Origin: Fodinibius salicampi | GTDB taxonomy: Bacteria > Bacteroidota > Rhodothermia > Balneolales > Balneolaceae | Direction: 5' to 3' | Length of the DNA: 64,000 bases | NCBI RefSeq assembly: GCF_039545095.1 | Contig: NZ_BAABRS010000002.1 | Location: forward strand, 186,001 to 250,000 | In this document: positions 36,900 to 46,018 of the stretch, in pieces | Layout of the letters: each line of letters begins with the position of its first letter | Position numbering within the stretch: the first letter of the stretch is position 1 | Notes under the pieces: model-generated | Told to the model about the DNA's origin: nothing | The model's input: only the letters and a program-made list of their open reading frames with translations | Databases searched by the model: none | Made by a program: the position numbers and the translations under genes

Positions 36900-37445
36900 T
36901 TGAACACGATTAAAATCATGTCGGCCGAAGAACTGAATCGCACCTTTTTGCGATTTGCCCATCAGTTTTTGGAGCCGCACGACGATCCCCAACAAGTAGC
37001 TATTATCGGCATGCAGACCCGCGGGGTGCATATTGGCAGGCGCATTGTGGATATTATTGAACAGGAATACGGTTTTAAACCTGATTTCGGAGTGCTGGAT
37101 GTTACCTTTTATCGTGATGATTTCCGAAGCCGCCTGAAAATGCCGGAAGTAAAAGTCACAGAAATTCCCTTCGATCTTTACGATCGCGATGTCATTCTCA
37201 TTGATGATGTACTTTATACTGGACGTACGGTACGGTCGGCAATGGATGCGCTAATGGATTATGGGCGCCCCCACAGTATTAAGTTTTGCTGTATGATTGA
37301 CCGGGGCCATAGGGAGCTTCCGATTTGTGCGGATTATGTAGGTATGAAACTTCCTACCCATGTTCAGGAAGAGGTACGGGTAAAAGTTCAGGAGCTGGAC
37401 GGAGAAGATGCGGTATACGTGGTTAAAAATTCAGAGGAGGAATAA
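36900..37445 (+). CDS. pyrR: PyrR-type bifunctional pyrimidine regulator / uracil phosphoribosyltransferase
   Basis: A type I phosphoribosyltransferase with the PRPP loop DVILIDDVLYTGRTVRSA and the PyrR-like features GMQTRGVHIGRR, DVTFYRDDF and CCMIDRGHRELP. The TTG at 36900 is chosen as start: GAGGA (36888-36892) is 7 nt upstream, and the resulting 181 aa match the usual PyrR length. The longer frame from GTG 36849 would add a non-conserved tail. It is directly coupled to pyrB (TAATG overlap). Whether it binds pyr mRNA here or only has UPRT activity is not visible; no obvious anti-terminator hairpin was found. Confidence 0.9.
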   Translation: MNTIKIMSAEELNRTFLRFAHQFLEPHDDPQQVAIIGMQTRGVHIGRRIVDIIEQEYGFKPDFGVLDVTFYRDDFRSRLKMPEVKVTEIPFDLYDRDVILIDDVLYTGRTVRSAMDALMDYGRPHSIKFCCMIDRGHRELPICADYVGMKLPTHVQEEVRVKVQELDGEDAVYVVKNSEEE

Positions 37446-38413
37446 TGAGTGAAGAGATAAAACTCCAGGAAAGAGAAGGAGATTACGACTTTCAGCAAAA
37501 ACATCTGCTGGGATTGGCTCACTATTCCGGCGATGATATTCAATATATTTTGGACCAGGCTCAGTATTTTCGGGAGATTTTGGATCGCCCGGTACCCAAG
37601 GTGCCTACGTTAAGAGACAAAACGATTGTTAATCTCTTTTATGAAAATAGCACTCGCACCCGGCTCTCTTTTGAACTGGCGCAGAAACGTATGGGGGCCG
37701 ATGTCGTTAACTTTTCAACGGGTTCATCCAGTGTTAAAAAAGGGGAATCACTCAAAGATACCATTCGGAATATCAGTTCCATGAAAATTGATATGGTGGT
37801 CGTGCGTCACGAAAGTCCCGGCGTACCGCATTTCCTGACCCGCTGTGTGGATGCGGCTATTATTAATGCCGGAGACGGAGCCCATGAGCATCCCACGCAG
37901 GCGCTGCTGGATCTCTTTTCCATGCAGCAGGTTTATCCGGATCTTAGCGGTCGCCATATAGCTATTATCGGGGATATTGCTCACAGCCGGGTGGTACGAT
38001 CAAACATCATCGGGTTGCTTAAGCTGGGTGCCGAGGTAGCGGTCTGTGGACCAAAGACCATGATGCCGGCTTATGTTGATGAGCTGGGGGCCAATGTCTC
38101 TTACGATCTGGATGAGACGCTTGCCTGGTGCGACATCGCTATGGCGTTGCGTATCCAGTTGGAGAGGCAGGAGGATGGTACAGAGCTGTTTCCAAGTATA
38201 CGGGAGTATCACCAGATGTTTGGCATAACCATGGAGCATCTGGAGAAGTATCCGGATTTTACCATTATGCATCCCGGTCCGGTTAATCGCGGGGTAGAGA
38301 TGGAAAGCGCTGTAGCCGATCATGAGCGGTCGATAATCCTGAGCCAGGTGACCAATGGGGTGGCAGTCCGTATGGCCATTCTATACCTGCTCAGCGGCGG
38401 TACGAGGGTATAG
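37445..38413 (+). CDS. pyrB: Aspartate carbamoyltransferase catalytic subunit
   Basis: It condenses carbamoyl phosphate with aspartate in de novo pyrimidine synthesis. It has 322 aa with the carbamoyl-phosphate loop ENSTRTRLSFE, the mobile-loop lysine in SSSVKKGESLKDT, HEHPTQALLDL in the hinge region, and the aspartate-domain end IMHPGPVNRGVE. All key residues appear intact. The start codon shares a base with the pyrR stop (TAATG), so pyrRB is a two-gene operon. No regulatory pyrI gene is next to it. Confidence 0.96.
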   Translation: MSEEIKLQEREGDYDFQQKHLLGLAHYSGDDIQYILDQAQYFREILDRPVPKVPTLRDKTIVNLFYENSTRTRLSFELAQKRMGADVVNFSTGSSSVKKGESLKDTIRNISSMKIDMVVVRHESPGVPHFLTRCVDAAIINAGDGAHEHPTQALLDLFSMQQVYPDLSGRHIAIIGDIAHSRVVRSNIIGLLKLGAEVAVCGPKTMMPAYVDELGANVSYDLDETLAWCDIAMALRIQLERQEDGTELFPSIREYHQMFGITMEHLEKYPDFTIMHPGPVNRGVEMESAVADHERSIILSQVTNGVAVRMAILYLLSGGTRV

Positions 38414-38649
38414 GCTTTTCGGTTGAGTAATTATTTCAGTTATCGAAAAGATCGCCCATTTTGAGGATATAGGGTTACAGGTTTAAGGTTAAATGTTGCA
38501 GGTTCGAAGTTCAATTGTGAATTAAAAATAAGGCGATAGTGATGGGTTGTCTGGGATGACGGTTAGCAGATGGCAGATTTCGGATAACAGTATCGATCGT
38601 TAGTGCTCCTGTATCCATATTTTTTTAGATTGTCATAACCTTAGAAAAG

Positions 38650-38680
38650 GAGTTCCGCCTTGGAGAAGGCGGACAGGCCC
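38650..38680 (+). repeat. Hairpin repeat module, copy 2
   Basis: Stem CCGCCTT / AAGGCGG, loop GGAG. Relative to copy 1 the third stem pair is changed on both arms (T-A to G-C). Confidence 0.7.
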
Positions 38681-38763
38681 CGTGGAATTGAGCTCCATTC
38701 CATAGGGCACGAGAATTGGTTTTTAGGAATGTTACAGGCTGATAGTTTTCAATTCCGCTAAAT

Positions 38764-38783
38764 CCCCTTTCTCCAAAGGGAAC
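38764..38783 (-). repeat. Hairpin repeat module, inverted copy
   Basis: On the minus strand it reads GTTCCCTTTGGAG followed by AAAGGGG: the same GTTCC start, GGAG loop and complementary arms as the other copies. Confidence 0.55.
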
Positions 38784-38813
38784 TTTGGTTCTCGTCCTGT
38801 ATAAGTTTTATCT

Positions 38814-38850
38814 GAGTTCTTCCTTAGGAAAGGAAGACAGAAGGATTGAA
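38814..38850 (+). repeat. Hairpin repeat module, copy 3
   Basis: Stem CTTCCTT / AAGGAAG around AGGA, flanked by GAGTT and ACAGAAGGATTGA. The second stem pair differs from copy 1 on both arms (C-G to T-A), again compensated. Confidence 0.65.
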
Positions 38851-39132
38851 TATAGTAACTTATCAGGGCTGTGAACTTATGTTGGATAAAATGCCTGACT
38901 TTTCAAGGCCGGGGTATTCCTACTTTTTTCTTGAAAGCGACAGAGCTCTCCCCGGACCATTTCTGTGTGACGAAGGGTGGCCAAGAGCGGTAATCAGCGT
39001 ATCCGGAGGTTGTCCACCCTGAGGAGTTAAATGCTCCTAGCGTTTTATGAGCCTTTTGGGGTAATGCCACAAGGTGGAAGAGAATAAAAGATGGGGATAA
39101 GGAGGTTTTACAAAGCCTCTGTTAAGATAGTT

Positions 39133-39648
39133 TTATCTTTTTAAAAGCAGATCGGAATAAGACTCGGCAACCAAGTCTTCTTCTTGAATGTTAAAAAGGG
39201 CCATATATTTTTGACACTGTTGCTGTAGCTTTTCTTCTCCGACCGTCCGGTCTTCATCAATAGCTTCGATTTCCATAAAACTACCCAGCTCTTTTACCTC
39301 ATCTATGTGGAATTTAACATTGTCGATGAAATAGATTTCCCGCTGTTTGTCCACTGTTACCTTGGTTCCGAGTGCGTTTTCCAGGAGGGCCTGCATTTTT
39401 TGTGGATGTGTTGCCGGCACGAGATGAATATCCGAGGATTTGGGTCCTTTTTGATTATTACGCTGATAAAAAATTAGTTTTTGTTCGATCGTTCCCCTTC
39501 TCAGCTTTAGCCGTCCCTGCGGCACCTGGAAATAGATATCAACCTGATGGTCGGTGCCTATGAAGTCAGCACCGTGCTTCTGTAGGATATCCCGGATAGC
39601 ATCAGGATTATTGCAGTGAGCTTTAATTTCAATATTGTGAATACTCAT
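39133..39648 (-). CDS. CYTH-domain protein (class IV adenylate cyclase / triphosphatase family)
   Basis: This 171-residue single-domain protein has the CYTH tunnel fold. The N-terminal signature is NIEIKAHC (a variant of ExExK in which the first Glu is Asn). It is followed by VDIYFQVPQGRLKLRRG, KLIFYQRN and KFHIDEVKELGSFMEIEAID, which supply the alternating charged residues lining the tunnel. Family members are inorganic or thiamine triphosphatases or adenylate cyclases; the sequence does not decide which. It has no operon partner. Confidence 0.85.
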   Translation of the reverse strand: MSIHNIEIKAHCNNPDAIRDILQKHGADFIGTDHQVDIYFQVPQGRLKLRRGTIEQKLIFYQRNNQKGPKSSDIHLVPATHPQKMQALLENALGTKVTVDKQREIYFIDNVKFHIDEVKELGSFMEIEAIDEDRTVGEEKLQQQCQKYMALFNIQEEDLVAESYSDLLLKR

Positions 39649-39803
39649 GATTGTTATCGTAAACAGTTTGCTGGTTATCAGTTAATAGTTAATTGAAAAC
39701 GGCTTTCCAGAAATGTATGTCCATCCTTTATTAAATATTTGGCTTTCAATAACTGTAGTCTTTTAACCTTTACCCTTCAACATTTTAAATTTTAACTGTG
39801 TAA

Positions 39804-40559
39804 TTATGCAATTGGATCCACATTATCGTCCTTAACACCAGCCCATTTTAGATACCGCTGCCGTACTTGTATGATATGCTTTTCCAGGTTTCCTTCCGTC
39901 CAGTCAGATACATCAATTTGTTCATGGATATGGGCAGTTAACTTTCCCGCCTGGGTAAGCATGGAATTTCCCTTGCTGAGTTCCCGATTGCCTTCGAAAT
40001 AGATAGGCACAATGGAATAATCCAGATCCATAGCCATATGGAACGGGCCTTTTTTAAAGGGACCGATAACGCCGGGATGACTGCGCGAGCCTTCCGGAGC
40101 CATAATTACTGAGAGCTGCTTTTTTTGTATACGTTCATATGTGTTCTGGAGTCTGGCAATGGCTTCTTCGGACTTTTTTCGTTGAATAAATATCTGCCCC
40201 GTTAATCTGCCCAGAAGAAAGAAAATAGGATTGTACTGGAATTCCCATTTGGCAACATAACGTATTTTAGGTAACCCAAGAGCAAGGATAGTCAATACAT
40301 CCAGCGTAGAAGTATGATTGATTATAAAGACCGCAGGAGCAGTAATTGAATCAGCATGCAGTTCTATGTTAAATGAGATTCCGCTTACCCAGAATACCGG
40401 TTTAACAATGACTGGGGCAATAGATTCAACAACAAAATTGGAAGCCCGTCCCAAGGTTATAATCAGCAGAAAAAGAATAAGGGGAGTGGCAATAATCAGC
40501 ATCACAAAAAAAACGATGATAGCCAGTATGCTTCGTAAATAGTCTTTCGTTGTGAGCAT
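39804..40559 (-). CDS. 1-acyl-glycerol-3-phosphate acyltransferase (PlsC-like)
   Basis: A membrane acyltransferase of phospholipid synthesis that makes phosphatidic acid from lyso-PA. It has 251 aa with a strongly hydrophobic N-terminus (about 10-37). The catalytic motif I is NHTSTLD (N81, H82, D87), motif II is around FIQRKKSEEA, motif III is APEGSRS (E156-R159) and a later motif IV is VPIYFEGN. The set is complete. It is encoded alone, 155 bp from the CYTH gene on the same strand. Confidence 0.9.
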   Translation of the reverse strand: MLTTKDYLRSILAIIVFFVMLIIATPLILFLLIITLGRASNFVVESIAPVIVKPVFWVSGISFNIELHADSITAPAVFIINHTSTLDVLTILALGLPKIRYVAKWEFQYNPIFFLLGRLTGQIFIQRKKSEEAIARLQNTYERIQKKQLSVIMAPEGSRSHPGVIGPFKKGPFHMAMDLDYSIVPIYFEGNRELSKGNSMLTQAGKLTAHIHEQIDVSDWTEGNLEKHIIQVRQRYLKWAGVKDDNVDPIA

Positions 40560-40704
40560 AAAAAAGAAAGCCGATGGTATATATAAAAAATTTAATCAAT
40601 ACGCTTTAATATAGAAAATTGAGAAGTATATGATAGAGTGAACTTGCTTAGTTGACAGCTTTTAAACAGCTTAAGGGAGCCCATCACAATTAAGAAATGA
40701 ATAT

Positions 40705-42252
40705 ATGCCAGATACAAATCAGCTGATAGCCAAAATTTCAAAGGGAAACAGAATTAATCTAGGGATTACGTTTATCCTTATCGTATTAGGAGTGGTGTTT
40801 GCCGGTGATATCCCGGAGCAGGATAATCACTTTGGATGGTGGTCAGTAATGCCGCCGCTTGTAGCCATAGGATTGGCTTTTTGGACACGGGAAGTGATCA
40901 GTTCCCTGTTTGTGGGCATTGTATTGGGAGGGGTTATATCGGGTAATTTAAATGTAGTGCAGGGATTCCTGATTCCATCTATAGGTACAGAAAGCTTTGC
41001 TTTAATATTGTTGGTCTATCTTTGGTCGCTCGGCGGACTTATAGGTATATGGACGCGGACAGGTGGTGCAGAGCGTTTTGCTGAGTGGGCGGGCGCTAAA
41101 ATAGTGCAGGGTCCAAAAAGTGCCAAGTTTTTTACCTGGTTAATGGGTTTGGTTTTTCACCAGGGCGGTACAATCAGCACGGTATTGACCGGGGCAACCG
41201 TTCGTCCTATTGCAGACAAACATGATGTTTCTCACGAAGAACTTTCATATATGGTGGATTCCACGGCTTCACCGGCTGCTACTGTTATCCCTTTTAATGT
41301 GTGGCCTATTTATATTGCGGGACTGGTAGCCGGAACGATCCCCTTGTTTGAGACTACGCAGGATGGCGTAAACTTCTTTTTTCAGGCATTGCCATTCAAT
41401 TTCTATGGAATCATTGCCCTGTTATTAACCCTGCTTTTTGCATGGGAACTATGGCCGTGGATCCCAGGAAAGAAGATACGTAACGCCATGAGCCGTTCCC
41501 GGGAGGAGGGAAAGCTGGATGATGATGAGGCCCAGCCGATGGCCGCCTCAGAACTTACGGAGCTGGATATCCCGGAAGACTATAGTTCAGGACTGGTAGA
41601 CTTCTTTGGTCCTATTGGCACGCTCTTGGGAGTAGCCATTATTCCCTACGGCTATACAGCCTATATTATGGGAAATACTGAAGACCCTACACTGTTAATT
41701 GCTGAGGCTTTTGTTTTGGCGGTACTGACCGGAATGTTTGTTGCGCTGGCCAAGGGAATGGATTTACAAACGGTAATGGATGGTTTTGTAGATGGCTGTA
41801 AAGGAGTGACCATTGGCGCTATAATCCTGGCCCTGGCAGTGACGCTAAAAGAGGTGGCAGAGGCAGTAGGAACTGCCGAGTATGTGGTGGCCCTTGTAGG
41901 AGATGCTATCGGGCCAGTAGCGCTTCCAGCATTGTTGATGGCACTTTGTATGCTCATCGCATTTTCAGCTGGTACTTCTTGGGGAACGTATGCAGTCGTT
42001 TTTCCGGTTGCGATGCCTCTGGCCTGGGCGGTACTGCCGGAGGAGTTTTTTATCACTCTTTGCTTTGGGGCCGTAGTCGGGGGGAGTGTCTTTGGAGATC
42101 AGTGCTCACCTATTTCTGATACCACTATTCTTTCCTCATTAGCTACTGGTTGTGATCTCATGGATCACGTTCATACACAAATACCTCTGGCACTTACTGC
42201 TGCCGGCCTTGCTGCTGGTTTATATACGCTTATGGTCATGTTCTTTGTGTAA
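40705..42252 (+). CDS. Na+/H+ antiporter, NhaC-type family
   Basis: This 515-aa membrane protein with about 12-13 helices resembles NhaC/MleN-type antiporters. Indicative stretches are GWWSVMPPLVAIGLAFWTRE near the N-terminus, FSAGTSWGTYAVVFPVAMPL and GGSVFGDQCSPISDTTILSS near the C-terminus; the last is a hallmark of the family. A charged cytoplasmic loop lies around residues 255-295 (SREEGKLDDDEAQP). It would exchange Na+ for protons, which fits a marine or saline habitat. It converges with the SemiSWEET gene. Confidence 0.92.
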   Translation: MPDTNQLIAKISKGNRINLGITFILIVLGVVFAGDIPEQDNHFGWWSVMPPLVAIGLAFWTREVISSLFVGIVLGGVISGNLNVVQGFLIPSIGTESFALILLVYLWSLGGLIGIWTRTGGAERFAEWAGAKIVQGPKSAKFFTWLMGLVFHQGGTISTVLTGATVRPIADKHDVSHEELSYMVDSTASPAATVIPFNVWPIYIAGLVAGTIPLFETTQDGVNFFFQALPFNFYGIIALLLTLLFAWELWPWIPGKKIRNAMSRSREEGKLDDDEAQPMAASELTELDIPEDYSSGLVDFFGPIGTLLGVAIIPYGYTAYIMGNTEDPTLLIAEAFVLAVLTGMFVALAKGMDLQTVMDGFVDGCKGVTIGAIILALAVTLKEVAEAVGTAEYVVALVGDAIGPVALPALLMALCMLIAFSAGTSWGTYAVVFPVAMPLAWAVLPEEFFITLCFGAVVGGSVFGDQCSPISDTTILSSLATGCDLMDHVHTQIPLALTAAGLAAGLYTLMVMFFV

Positions 42253-42282
42253 GAAAGAATATGGAGTTGCTGGTCAGCTGCC

Positions 42283-42540
42283 TTATTCTTTATAGAAAAA
42301 TTTGAAGAAAAGGATCGTCAACGCCAGTATCAGAGTAACAGTATTAGCCGCAATAACCGGGATATCTCCAATCAGGATACCGTATATAAGCCATAATAGA
42401 ACTCCGGTACAAAATATGGAGTACATGCCAAGAGAAAGGTCATCGGCGGATTTTGTCTTCCAGGTTTTAATGACTTGGGGAATAAATGCAATCGTTGTCA
42501 AGGTAGCCGCCGTTAATCCCAAGAGAAGAATAAATGACAT
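42283..42540 (-). CDS. SemiSWEET / PQ-loop sugar transporter subunit
   Basis: This 85-aa protein has three membrane helices forming one PQ-loop repeat. The PQ motif is in AFIPQVIKTWKTKSADDLS, followed by LWLIYGILIGDIPVIAANT with the conserved WLxYG and the Asn of helix 3. Bacterial SemiSWEETs dimerise to form a sugar channel. The size is normal for the family. It shares one base with the mscL stop, so both are co-transcribed. Confidence 0.92.
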   Translation of the reverse strand: MSFILLLGLTAATLTTIAFIPQVIKTWKTKSADDLSLGMYSIFCTGVLLWLIYGILIGDIPVIAANTVTLILALTILFFKFFYKE

Positions 42541-43004
42541 CAGGAAGCTGATTCTTTGAGATTAGAGGTGCAATGCGGGCAGCGGGTTGCTTCCAATGGA
42601 ATGTCCGATAAACAGTGGGGACATTTTTTAATAGTAGGTGAAACCGGTTCCGGAGTTTTTTTCGGATCTTTGAGCTTATTTATGTATCGTATTAAAATAA
42701 AGACAGCAAAGGATACAAACGCAAAGCTGATAAAGTTATTAAGAAAGGAGCCGTAGCGCAGAATAACCGCTCCGGTTTGTTCAGCAGCCTGTAGAGATTC
42801 GTAGGGAGCAGAAGTAGTTCCTTCCGCAAGGATAATGTATGCGTTGCTAAAGTCGATATCGCTGACAATAAGTCCCAGCGGGGGCATCATAATATCTTTT
42901 ACAAGCGATTGAATCACCGCCGTAAAGGCTGCGCCAATAATGATACCCACCGCCATGTCGATGACATTGCCCCGAACCGCAAAGGCTTTAAATTCTTTCC
43001 ACAT
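42540..43004 (-). CDS. mscL: Large-conductance mechanosensitive channel MscL with C-terminal zinc ribbon
   Basis: It releases solutes on hypo-osmotic shock. The N-terminal helix and TM1 are FAVRGNVIDMAVGIIIGAAF (pore-lining glycine/valine pattern), and TM2 is NFISFAFVSFAVFILIRYIN (about 90-109). After the cytoplasmic linker, residues 128-145 form a small zinc ribbon with CPHC and CPHC (C128, C131, C142, C145), absent from E. coli MscL but known in some other phyla. Its role is unclear. It is co-transcribed with the SemiSWEET gene. Confidence 0.95.
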   Translation of the reverse strand: MWKEFKAFAVRGNVIDMAVGIIIGAAFTAVIQSLVKDIMMPPLGLIVSDIDFSNAYIILAEGTTSAPYESLQAAEQTGAVILRYGSFLNNFISFAFVSFAVFILIRYINKLKDPKKTPEPVSPTIKKCPHCLSDIPLEATRCPHCTSNLKESAS

Positions 43005-43133
43005 AGAGCTTCCAAAAGGTTAAGACAGAAATGTCAGTTCAGGATCATAATGATAGAAATCAAAGAAAAATACAAGCAGGTGTTGAGAATAAAGATACTA
43101 TTCTTTCTCTGAACGGGAAGAATGAGATTCACC

Positions 43134-45092
43134 TTAATTTTTATCCTTTTCGTCTGTTTCCTCCTCGCCTTTTCCAACTTCTTCTTCCTCTCCCTCCTCG
43201 CCGTTAAGCCACTTCATTACTAACTTTCCGGAGACTTCTTCATGCTCGATCAGTTCATCTGCGAGACGGTCGAGGATATCACGGTGTTCGGTAATGGCTT
43301 CTAACGCACGTTCATAGGCTGTTTTGAGAATTTGATGAACCTCCTGATCAATTTCCCGAGCCGTACTGTCACTGAAATCCTGTTGACTTCCCATCTGTTC
43401 GCCGAGAAAAACCTGTTCGCGCTGACCACCGAAAGCAATATTGTTAAATTTATCGCTCATGCCCCAGTCGAGAACCATCTTGCGGGCCAGCTTGGTAATT
43501 TGTTTTAGATCATTTTCAGCGCCACTGGTTGCAGTATCAAAGATAAGATTTTCAGCGGCGCGTCCACCCATCATCACTGCCATGCGATCAAGCATATATT
43601 TTTTTTCATACAGCAGTTTTTCTTTTTCCGGCATTTGTATAGTCACACCCATCGCCTTCCCGCGTGGAATAACAGTGACTTTATGAATGGGATCCGTATT
43701 AGGCAATACCGCTGCTACAACAGCGTGTCCCGCTTCGTGATAAGCCAGTAGTTTTTTCTCATGGTCCGACAGGCGAATCCCTTCACGTTTCAAGCCCATC
43801 ATGACTTTGTCCCGTGCCTGGTCCACATCCTGTTGTTCAACAGCCTTGCGCTTGTGTCTGGCAGCGATGAGAGCAGCTTCATTAAGAAGGTTTTGCAAAT
43901 CAGCTCCGCTAAATCCGGGCGTAGAGCGGGCAATTTCCTCTATGTCAATTTCATCAGAAAGCTTCTTATTCTTGGCGTGTATTTTCAATATTTCAGCACG
44001 GTGTTCCTGGGTAGGCAGGTGAACCGTTATTTGCCGGTCAAAACGTCCGGGACGAAGTAGCGCTTTATCCAGGATATCAGGCCGATTGGTAGCTGCAATA
44101 ACGACTACGCCCTCGTTAGGTTCAAATCCGTCTAGTTCGGCTAGTAGCTGGTTAAGAGTCTGTTCACGTTCATCATGTCCCCCGCCGACGCCGGCCCCTC
44201 GTTTACGTCCAATGGAGTCAATTTCATCAATAAATATGATCGCAGGTTCTTTCTCCTTGGCTTTTTCAAACATGTCGCGTACCCGCTTTGCACCTACTCC
44301 GACAAACATTTCCATAAAATCAGAACCCGTAATCGTAAAGTAAGGTACTTTTGCTTCACCAGCGACCGCCCGGGCTAACAGGGTTTTACCGGTCCCCGGA
44401 GGCCCTACCATCAGCAGTCCTTTAGGGATTTCGCCCCCAAGAGAATCAAATTGATTGGGATTTTTGAGAAAGCTGACAATTTCCTGCAGTTCGGTTTTAG
44501 CTCCTTCAAGACCGGCCACGTCATCAAAAGTAGTATCAACCTTTTCGGCATCCTGCAGCTTGGCCTTAGACTGACCGATTTTAAACATATTTTGTCCCTG
44601 CATGCGCATCTGGCGGAAGAACTGGAGTCCGATGATTACGAGGAAAGCCAGGGGAATTCCCCAGATAAGAATCGTCCACCAGTCGAAATTGCTGGGGGGC
44701 AGGGTTTGAACTTCCACGTTATTGGCTTCAAGCATATCCATTAGCTTATCGTCACCAAAAGAGGGGAGGTAGGTGGTAAAGTTACTGTAGTTGGTTGTAT
44801 CTTCTTCTGCAGCCTTGAGTGGAACTTCCTGCTTAAGTTTGCCTTTAACTTGATCACCCTGAACGGTTACCCGTTCTACATTGCCGGATTGAATTTGTTC
44901 ACGGAAAGTACTGTAGTCAATGTTGGGAGGTCCGCCAAAAAGACCTCCTTCCTGAGAACTGAAAATCCAGAAGGCAAGCAGGGTAGCGAAAATAATCCAA
45001 TAAAAAGAGTACTGGAATCTTCTGCCTGGACCTTTCTTATTTTTATTCCCCTTTGGATTGTTATTCGGAGACTGCTTCTGCTGATCGGCCAT
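43134..45092 (-). CDS. ftsH: ATP-dependent zinc metalloprotease FtsH
   Basis: A membrane-anchored AAA+ protease that degrades misfolded membrane proteins and regulators. It has 652 aa with TM1 (about 31-47), a periplasmic domain, and TM2 (about 139-159). The AAA module has Walker A GPPGTGKT (230-237), Walker B IIFIDE (285-290) and the second region of homology [18 protein letters not shown]. The zinc protease motif is HEAGH (H452-H456). The C-terminus ends in a long acidic tail (about 630-652). Everything expected is present. The promoter lies between here and tRNA-Lys. Confidence 0.98.
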   Translation of the reverse strand: MADQQKQSPNNNPKGNKNKKGPGRRFQYSFYWIIFATLLAFWIFSSQEGGLFGGPPNIDYSTFREQIQSGNVERVTVQGDQVKGKLKQEVPLKAAEEDTTNYSNFTTYLPSFGDDKLMDMLEANNVEVQTLPPSNFDWWTILIWGIPLAFLVIIGLQFFRQMRMQGQNMFKIGQSKAKLQDAEKVDTTFDDVAGLEGAKTELQEIVSFLKNPNQFDSLGGEIPKGLLMVGPPGTGKTLLARAVAGEAKVPYFTITGSDFMEMFVGVGAKRVRDMFEKAKEKEPAIIFIDEIDSIGRKRGAGVGGGHDEREQTLNQLLAELDGFEPNEGVVVIAATNRPDILDKALLRPGRFDRQITVHLPTQEHRAEILKIHAKNKKLSDEIDIEEIARSTPGFSGADLQNLLNEAALIAARHKRKAVEQQDVDQARDKVMMGLKREGIRLSDHEKKLLAYHEAGHAVVAAVLPNTDPIHKVTVIPRGKAMGVTIQMPEKEKLLYEKKYMLDRMAVMMGGRAAENLIFDTATSGAENDLKQITKLARKMVLDWGMSDKFNNIAFGGQREQVFLGEQMGSQQDFSDSTAREIDQEVHQILKTAYERALEAITEHRDILDRLADELIEHEEVSGKLVMKWLNGEEGEEEEVGKGEEETDEKDKN

Positions 45093-45245
45093 AAAAGAAT
45101 ATTAAAATAATAGATAGCAACATTCAAAGAGTATATACTCCTTATCAACGTTAAGTTGAGGTGCAGCCATTCCATGAAAATAGTACGTGCATAAGATGGC
45201 TATGGAATATGCTATTCCTTTTAAAAGAGCAAAATCCTGTATAGT

Positions 45246-45284
45246 TAAACAAAAGCCTCTGAGGCTATCAACCGCCAGAGGCTT
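45246..45284 (-). terminator. Terminator of tRNA-Lys
   Basis: On the minus strand, the stem AAGCCTCTG / CAGAGGCTT with a 14-nt loop is followed by TTGTTT. It begins 29 bp downstream of the tRNA 3' end. Confidence 0.75.
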
Positions 45285-45312
45285 GAGAGAGAGTTTCTTA
45301 ATAGTGATAGTG

Positions 45313-45385
45313 TGAGTCGGGTGGGGATCGAACCCACGACCCACGCCTTAAAAGGGCGTTGCTCTGCCAGCTGAGCTACCGACTC
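45313..45385 (-). tRNA. tRNA-Lys (anticodon TTT)
   Basis: The minus strand folds as a 73-nt cloverleaf: acceptor GAGTCGG / CCGACTC with discriminator A, D-arm TAGCTCAGCTGGCAGAGCA, anticodon stem ACGCC / GGCGT with loop CTTTTAA (anticodon TTT), and T-arm GTGGGTTCGATCCCCAC (GTGGG stem with TTCGATC loop). CCA is not encoded. Confidence 0.97.
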
Positions 45386-45619
45386 TCGGGTTGAAAACAG
45401 ATTCCAAATATACGGCTTTCATTGCTTTAATTTCAACCGGAAATCTATTTTTTTTAAATGAAGAATGTTTAAACTGTACTTGGACACCCAAATACACTTT
45501 TATACATTCATTTGGTTATTTACTATCATGCTTGTAATAAAATATCTTATGATAAGGTTTGACAATAAGCTAAGCTATCATCAGCTTAATTAAAAAAACC
45601 GTAACGATTAATAAATCTT

Positions 45620-46018
45620 ATGGCTACTATATTTACTAAAATTATTGAAGGGGAGATTCCCTGTCACAAGGTCGCAGAAACCGAGGAGCATATTGCTTTT
45701 TTAGATATTAATCCTATAGCAGAGGGTCATACACTGGTGGTTCCCAAAAAGGAGGTTGATTATTTTTTTGATTTGCCGGATAAGCTAATGCAACGCACAA
45801 TGGATTTTTCCCGAACCATCGCTCATGCTATAGACGAGGCTTTAGATCCACTGCGGACCGGTGTAATTATACAGGGCTTGGAGGTTCCTCATGCCCATGT
45901 ACACCTTATTCCATTATATAAAACACACCAGGTAATGGCTCTTGGTCATAACGTAGAAGTTTCTGACGAGCGCATGAAAAAGTTGGCCGACCAAATTGGT
46001 GATGAGGTGAAAATATGA
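45620..46018 (+). CDS. HIT-family nucleotide hydrolase
   Basis: This 132-aa member of the histidine-triad superfamily has the triad H91-A-H93-V-H95 in VPHAHVHLIP and the usual N-terminal FTKIIEGEIPCHKV. HIT proteins hydrolyse AMP-linked nucleotides such as adenosine phosphoramidates. The order and length match bacterial HinT-like proteins. Its stop overlaps the aroQ start (ATGA-type overlap). Confidence 0.93.
   Translation: MATIFTKIIEGEIPCHKVAETEEHIAFLDINPIAEGHTLVVPKKEVDYFFDLPDKLMQRTMDFSRTIAHAIDEALDPLRTGVIIQGLEVPHAHVHLIPLYKTHQVMALGHNVEVSDERMKKLADQIGDEVKI

Larger units (their letters stand above)
38414..39132. repeat. Gene-free 0.7-kb stretch with repeat modules (copy D)
   Basis: No credible gene. 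It contains three copies of the hairpin module (38650, 38764 on the minus strand, and 38814). The 38931-39060 segment resembles 29941-30070, including TTGAAAGCGA and GAGGAGTTAAATG. A GGCCCCGTGGAAT stretch at 38676-38688 is shared with 25154-25167. Confidence 0.7.

Noticed and set aside
42254-42291. Bidirectional terminator between the NhaC-type antiporter and SemiSWEET
   Set aside because: The AAAGAATA/TATTCTTT arms are AT-only with a long loop and overlap the SemiSWEET stop; the support is too weak to list.
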